Source: Motacilla alba alba (lineage: Eukaryota; Chordata; Aves; Passeriformes; Motacillidae). Taken from it: DNA of 64,000 bases. Below, piece after piece: positions 60,801 through 64,000 of the stretch (its first letter is position 1; each line of letters opens with the position of its first letter). Location of the stretch: positions 58,899,666-58,963,665 of the forward strand of contig NC_052018.1 of assembly GCF_015832195.1 (NCBI RefSeq). Reading direction: 5' to 3'. The notes under the pieces were generated by a model that saw only the letters and a program-made list of their open reading frames with translations, did no database searches and was not told where the DNA came from. The translations under genes and the position numbers were made by a program.

Positions 60801-63800
60801 TCTTCTGTCTGAACCATAACAGGTGAGACTTGTTTCCACAGAAGGTGTTCTCCTATGGAGTAGTAACTGTATACCTACTTGGCACATGTAGAGCTACACT
60901 GAAACCAGCATAAAGAGTAAAACTCTGCCAGTGTTCTGGTGAGTCCTTAAACATCCTTCACAATTACATCTCAGTGATTTTAGATTAATTTGCACGAAAT
61001 GTGTTCATTCCTCATATCCCTTATTATGACTAGGATATTATATTCCATATCGGCTTCTCAAAGATTTCAGGTGCTCTACTGGTAGTGAGAAAGAGAATTT
61101 AAATTGTTTCCCTACTGCTTTGCAGGGAGTTTATGAGGACTCCATGTTGCTCTGGTCGCTCTGTGTTGCATATGTCATGGTAACAATAATGAATAAGAAA
61201 CTCCTATTCATGGACATGCTTGTGGAGAGGTTTGGAAATGAAGAAACTTGGCATGTTTAAGTTTTCTTTCGGATAGGTAGACAGGAAGAAAAGTGTCTTG
61301 AAAGATATTAAAAGCTGGGAATATGTTGACTGAAATGAATTGTAGACCTTGGAAAACTTGCTGACAAATAAAACTAGTCACTTGGATTATTTCTAACGTT
61401 GGACACTGCAGCCTGTGGTCTGTTCTTTGCATTTGTAATGACTCTAGAATCCCTATTCTTCGCTTTCACAACCACCTGTATAGCAGCACACCTGGTTCCA
61501 TGAACGTGCTGAATCACAAACCCTGTGATATCTGTTGTCCTAGGAGGTGTGAGGAGAAGGAGGCTGTGATCACCTACAGACATTCACACTGCTTGGCTGC
61601 ACACACAGCAAGCAGCAGGGTGAGCAGACACAACAGCTTTGGCTGGAACACGTGAGCACAGCATGCCTTGGAAGATGTACCACTTAGGAGAGCTTGCTCT
61701 GTCTGGCCACACCACAGCCACATGGATAGTCAACACTGTCTTCAGCAATGGCTTGGTGTTCCTGACCTTAAGCTGTGTGGGATCTACCAGTGTTTACAGG
61801 TGAGGCCAGAGTGCTCTAAAACATTCCATGAAGCTTTTTAGCTGACTAGGCCAGAAGTTTCAGTAGTTTATCATGACAATTTGGTGTTTTAGCAATTGCT
61901 GTTGAGAGGCAAGATACAGAGGCTTCTCTCCAGCAGCTGAACTCTTGTAACTTGCTTGATGACACAAGCTAAAGAAAGGACTGCTCTTACAGGCAGGCAC
62001 TGTGGGCTACAGCATACCCCATGTTTCTGCTGGTGGCACTAATTGTCAATGCCAAGCTTGCAGGGAGGGAATCCATCAGGACAATCAGAGCAAAAGAAAA
62101 TCCATATTAGCTGTAAAATTTCTCTTTAGAGAGGATCAGCTCGCAGTGAGGGAGCTTAAATGTAAGATTATATCACTTCTCCTTGAATGCCATTATTTAA
62201 TTTTAAAAGTTTACTGTGGAAAAACAAGTGACTGTTATGACAATGGATATGTCTAAAAGAACTTTAACAAAAAAATTGTATTCAGCAATCATGAATCTGT
62301 AGACTGGGAAACTGTGTTGCTTACTGAAAAGCTGTTACATAGGATAGGCCAAGAAGACAGAGAAAATCACAGCACTCAAACTGAGCAGTGATGTGCATGC
62401 AGGCACAGGAGATACAATCATAAAGATCTCATAAACCCCTATATCCTTTCCTACTGTTTGTCTCCTGTAGTTGCACTTTGTTAGAACCTCAAGCCTGCAG
62501 ATCAGCGAAGACTTCCATTTACTTCAAGACTCAGGGAAATCCTGTATGTATGGAAGTCACAGGTATCTATGGGCCAAAAAATATTTAAAAGCAGTGTTTC
62601 CTTATTTAGGAAACCTTCTTACTAAGGAAAACTGATTTCCTTGCTTAGAAATCCCACCTGCTATTCTGAGACTTTAAGTTACAGGTTTTGCTTTACAGCA
62701 TACCTTAGGTTTATAGGTGAATATACAGAGTTCTAGATGAGGTCAATAGAAATGTCTGAAATGGAATATTTTGTGTTTTTAAAATTTTTTCTTTCACAGC
62801 TTTAACACCAATTAGTGATTTAGAGCAAAGTTCTGGAAATCTGTCTTGGAGAAGATTCCCAGAGATGCTAATGAATGCAGAGATGCTTTCCGTGAAGAAA
62901 TTAGTATATTACCATTGGAAATAGCTTTTTAATTATAAAAAGACAGGCATAACTTCAGTGAAACAGACATAAGAAACATCATGTTCCTTAAAGGAAGCTG
63001 ATTAATCATCCTCATAAATCAGTCAATAGAATTAAGAGCCAGAAAATCCTCACTTCTCAAGGCATCTTTGGTATGCATATTGCTTTTGTGAATGATTATG
63101 ATGAAATATTTATTAAGTGACATAAGGAAAGCTGGTTCTCTTTACTTTTCTGAAAGTGAGTCATTTCGGCAGACTAACACTATCTGGTCTAAGCTTTTAA
63201 AGCATAAGAGGAAAACTTGTAATAAAACAGAACACAGTCAAACAGATTAAGATGTGAGGCTGAGAAAAATTGAAACATTGGCAATGCCAAGTGGAAAACT
63301 TGAGCTACAAGACAAATTAAGGCATAGGTGCTTTGGAGACATGCCTTACCTATAGGTGATAGCCTGAGGTCAGAACATCAGTAATCTTTGAAAACATCTG
63401 GGCACATGTGGAGGAACAGTGACACAATTTACCCTTTATTTGAGTAGAGACAGAATTTTCCTTGAATATTTTGCCCTTGTGGATGCAAAAAAAAAAAAAG
63501 TTTTAAAATAGACTCAATAGTTGAGTTATGCAGAGACTGATAGCTGATATCAGGGAGAGCCTACTAACAACTGAAATCAATAGAGCTAAGAAAAGAGCAC
63601 TTTCCATTTATTTTAGCACTTATGTTTCCTCTAAACACAGCAGAATTCTGGAGATCATTACATCATATTATTTTATTATGCTTGTACACTTTCAGTGTTC
63701 ATATAGGCGAGATAAATGAAGCTGATTTAATTTGATACTTTTTTTTAAGTGCTACTGAAATAATTCAAGAGAACTTCTGTCTCCTGAATTCTTTTTTTTT

Positions 63801-64000
63801 CTTCCAAGAGGGACAATTTTTTTCTTCCATGCGCTGTAGAAAGTGACTCATGTTCCTACATATTTCACTTACCTGAAAGTTGCTTTCTGTGAAAATGTGA
63901 AGTTTTCTTCTTTTTTTTTTTTTTAATTTTGGGTGGTTAGCTGAGATATCCTCTAAATATCACCATATCTATTTATTTCAAGTCATTCATCTATGTCCCT
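57831..64000. other. AT-rich unique sequence, no gene seen
   Basis: Only short open frames without domains or splice context (for example 59360-59542, 59954-60253, 62002-62256). T or A runs occur at about 58831-58843, 63488-63500 and 63911-63924. The segment 61480-61800 is slightly GC-richer, with repeated CACAGC/GCAGCA words, but matches no family I know. Confidence 0.5.

Noticed and set aside
1..64000. CRISPR arrays, operons, tRNA or rRNA genes, phage or plasmid modules
   Set aside because: No regularly spaced direct repeats with unique spacers, no ribosome-binding-site-led gene chains and no RNA gene hallmarks. The transposons present are vertebrate (avian) types.

Overview
The window looks like a gene-poor stretch of a bird macrochromosome, either a large intron or an intergenic region. 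The evidence is the transposon content. Six stretches match avian CR1 LINEs, five of them ending in the CR1-type 3' terminus (short tandem ATTCTRTGATTCTRTG-like motifs with no poly-A tail). Three more stretches belong to one endogenous-retrovirus LTR family that I recognise as abundant in songbird genomes, so a passerine is the best guess (moderate confidence). Base composition is AT-rich throughout. There is no CpG island, no rRNA or tRNA gene, no CRISPR array and no prokaryote-type gene layout.

Layout: a solo ERVL-like LTR on the minus strand (about 0.3-0.87 kb); a 1 kb CR1 3' end (copy A, 4.3-5.3 kb) followed by a (GT)n microsatellite; about 10 kb of unique AT-rich DNA containing a 43-base T run; a 2 kb CR1 (copy B, 15.4-17.5 kb) with a small CR1 tail just behind it (copy E); unique DNA with a short minisatellite (24.8 kb); CR1 copy C (27.1-28.3 kb); a GC-richer patch of unknown origin (30.5-30.9 kb) and a CA/CTAT microsatellite (31.3 kb); a truncated LTR piece (36.0 kb); a long TTCC tract (39.2 kb); a very short CR1 remnant on the minus strand (copy F, 45.4 kb); a possible signal-peptide-type exon (47.5 kb, weak); a solo LTR on the plus strand (54.1-54.6 kb); CR1 copy D (56.6-57.8 kb); and unique DNA to the end.

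No intact protein-coding gene can be supported. All CR1 reading frames are broken and 5' truncated. The longest open frames are either inside or antisense to CR1, or run through low-complexity sequence. I found no convincing new molecular system. The most informative observations are: (1) two CR1 copies 12.2 kb apart are almost identical in their core but clearly diverged at both ends, which looks like gene conversion; (2) a fold-back insertion inside copy B; (3) a splice-bounded ATG exon encoding a hydrophobic leader and ending in phase 1; (4) several unique blocks dense in homeodomain, octamer or palindromic motifs that would be worth testing for cross-species conservation.
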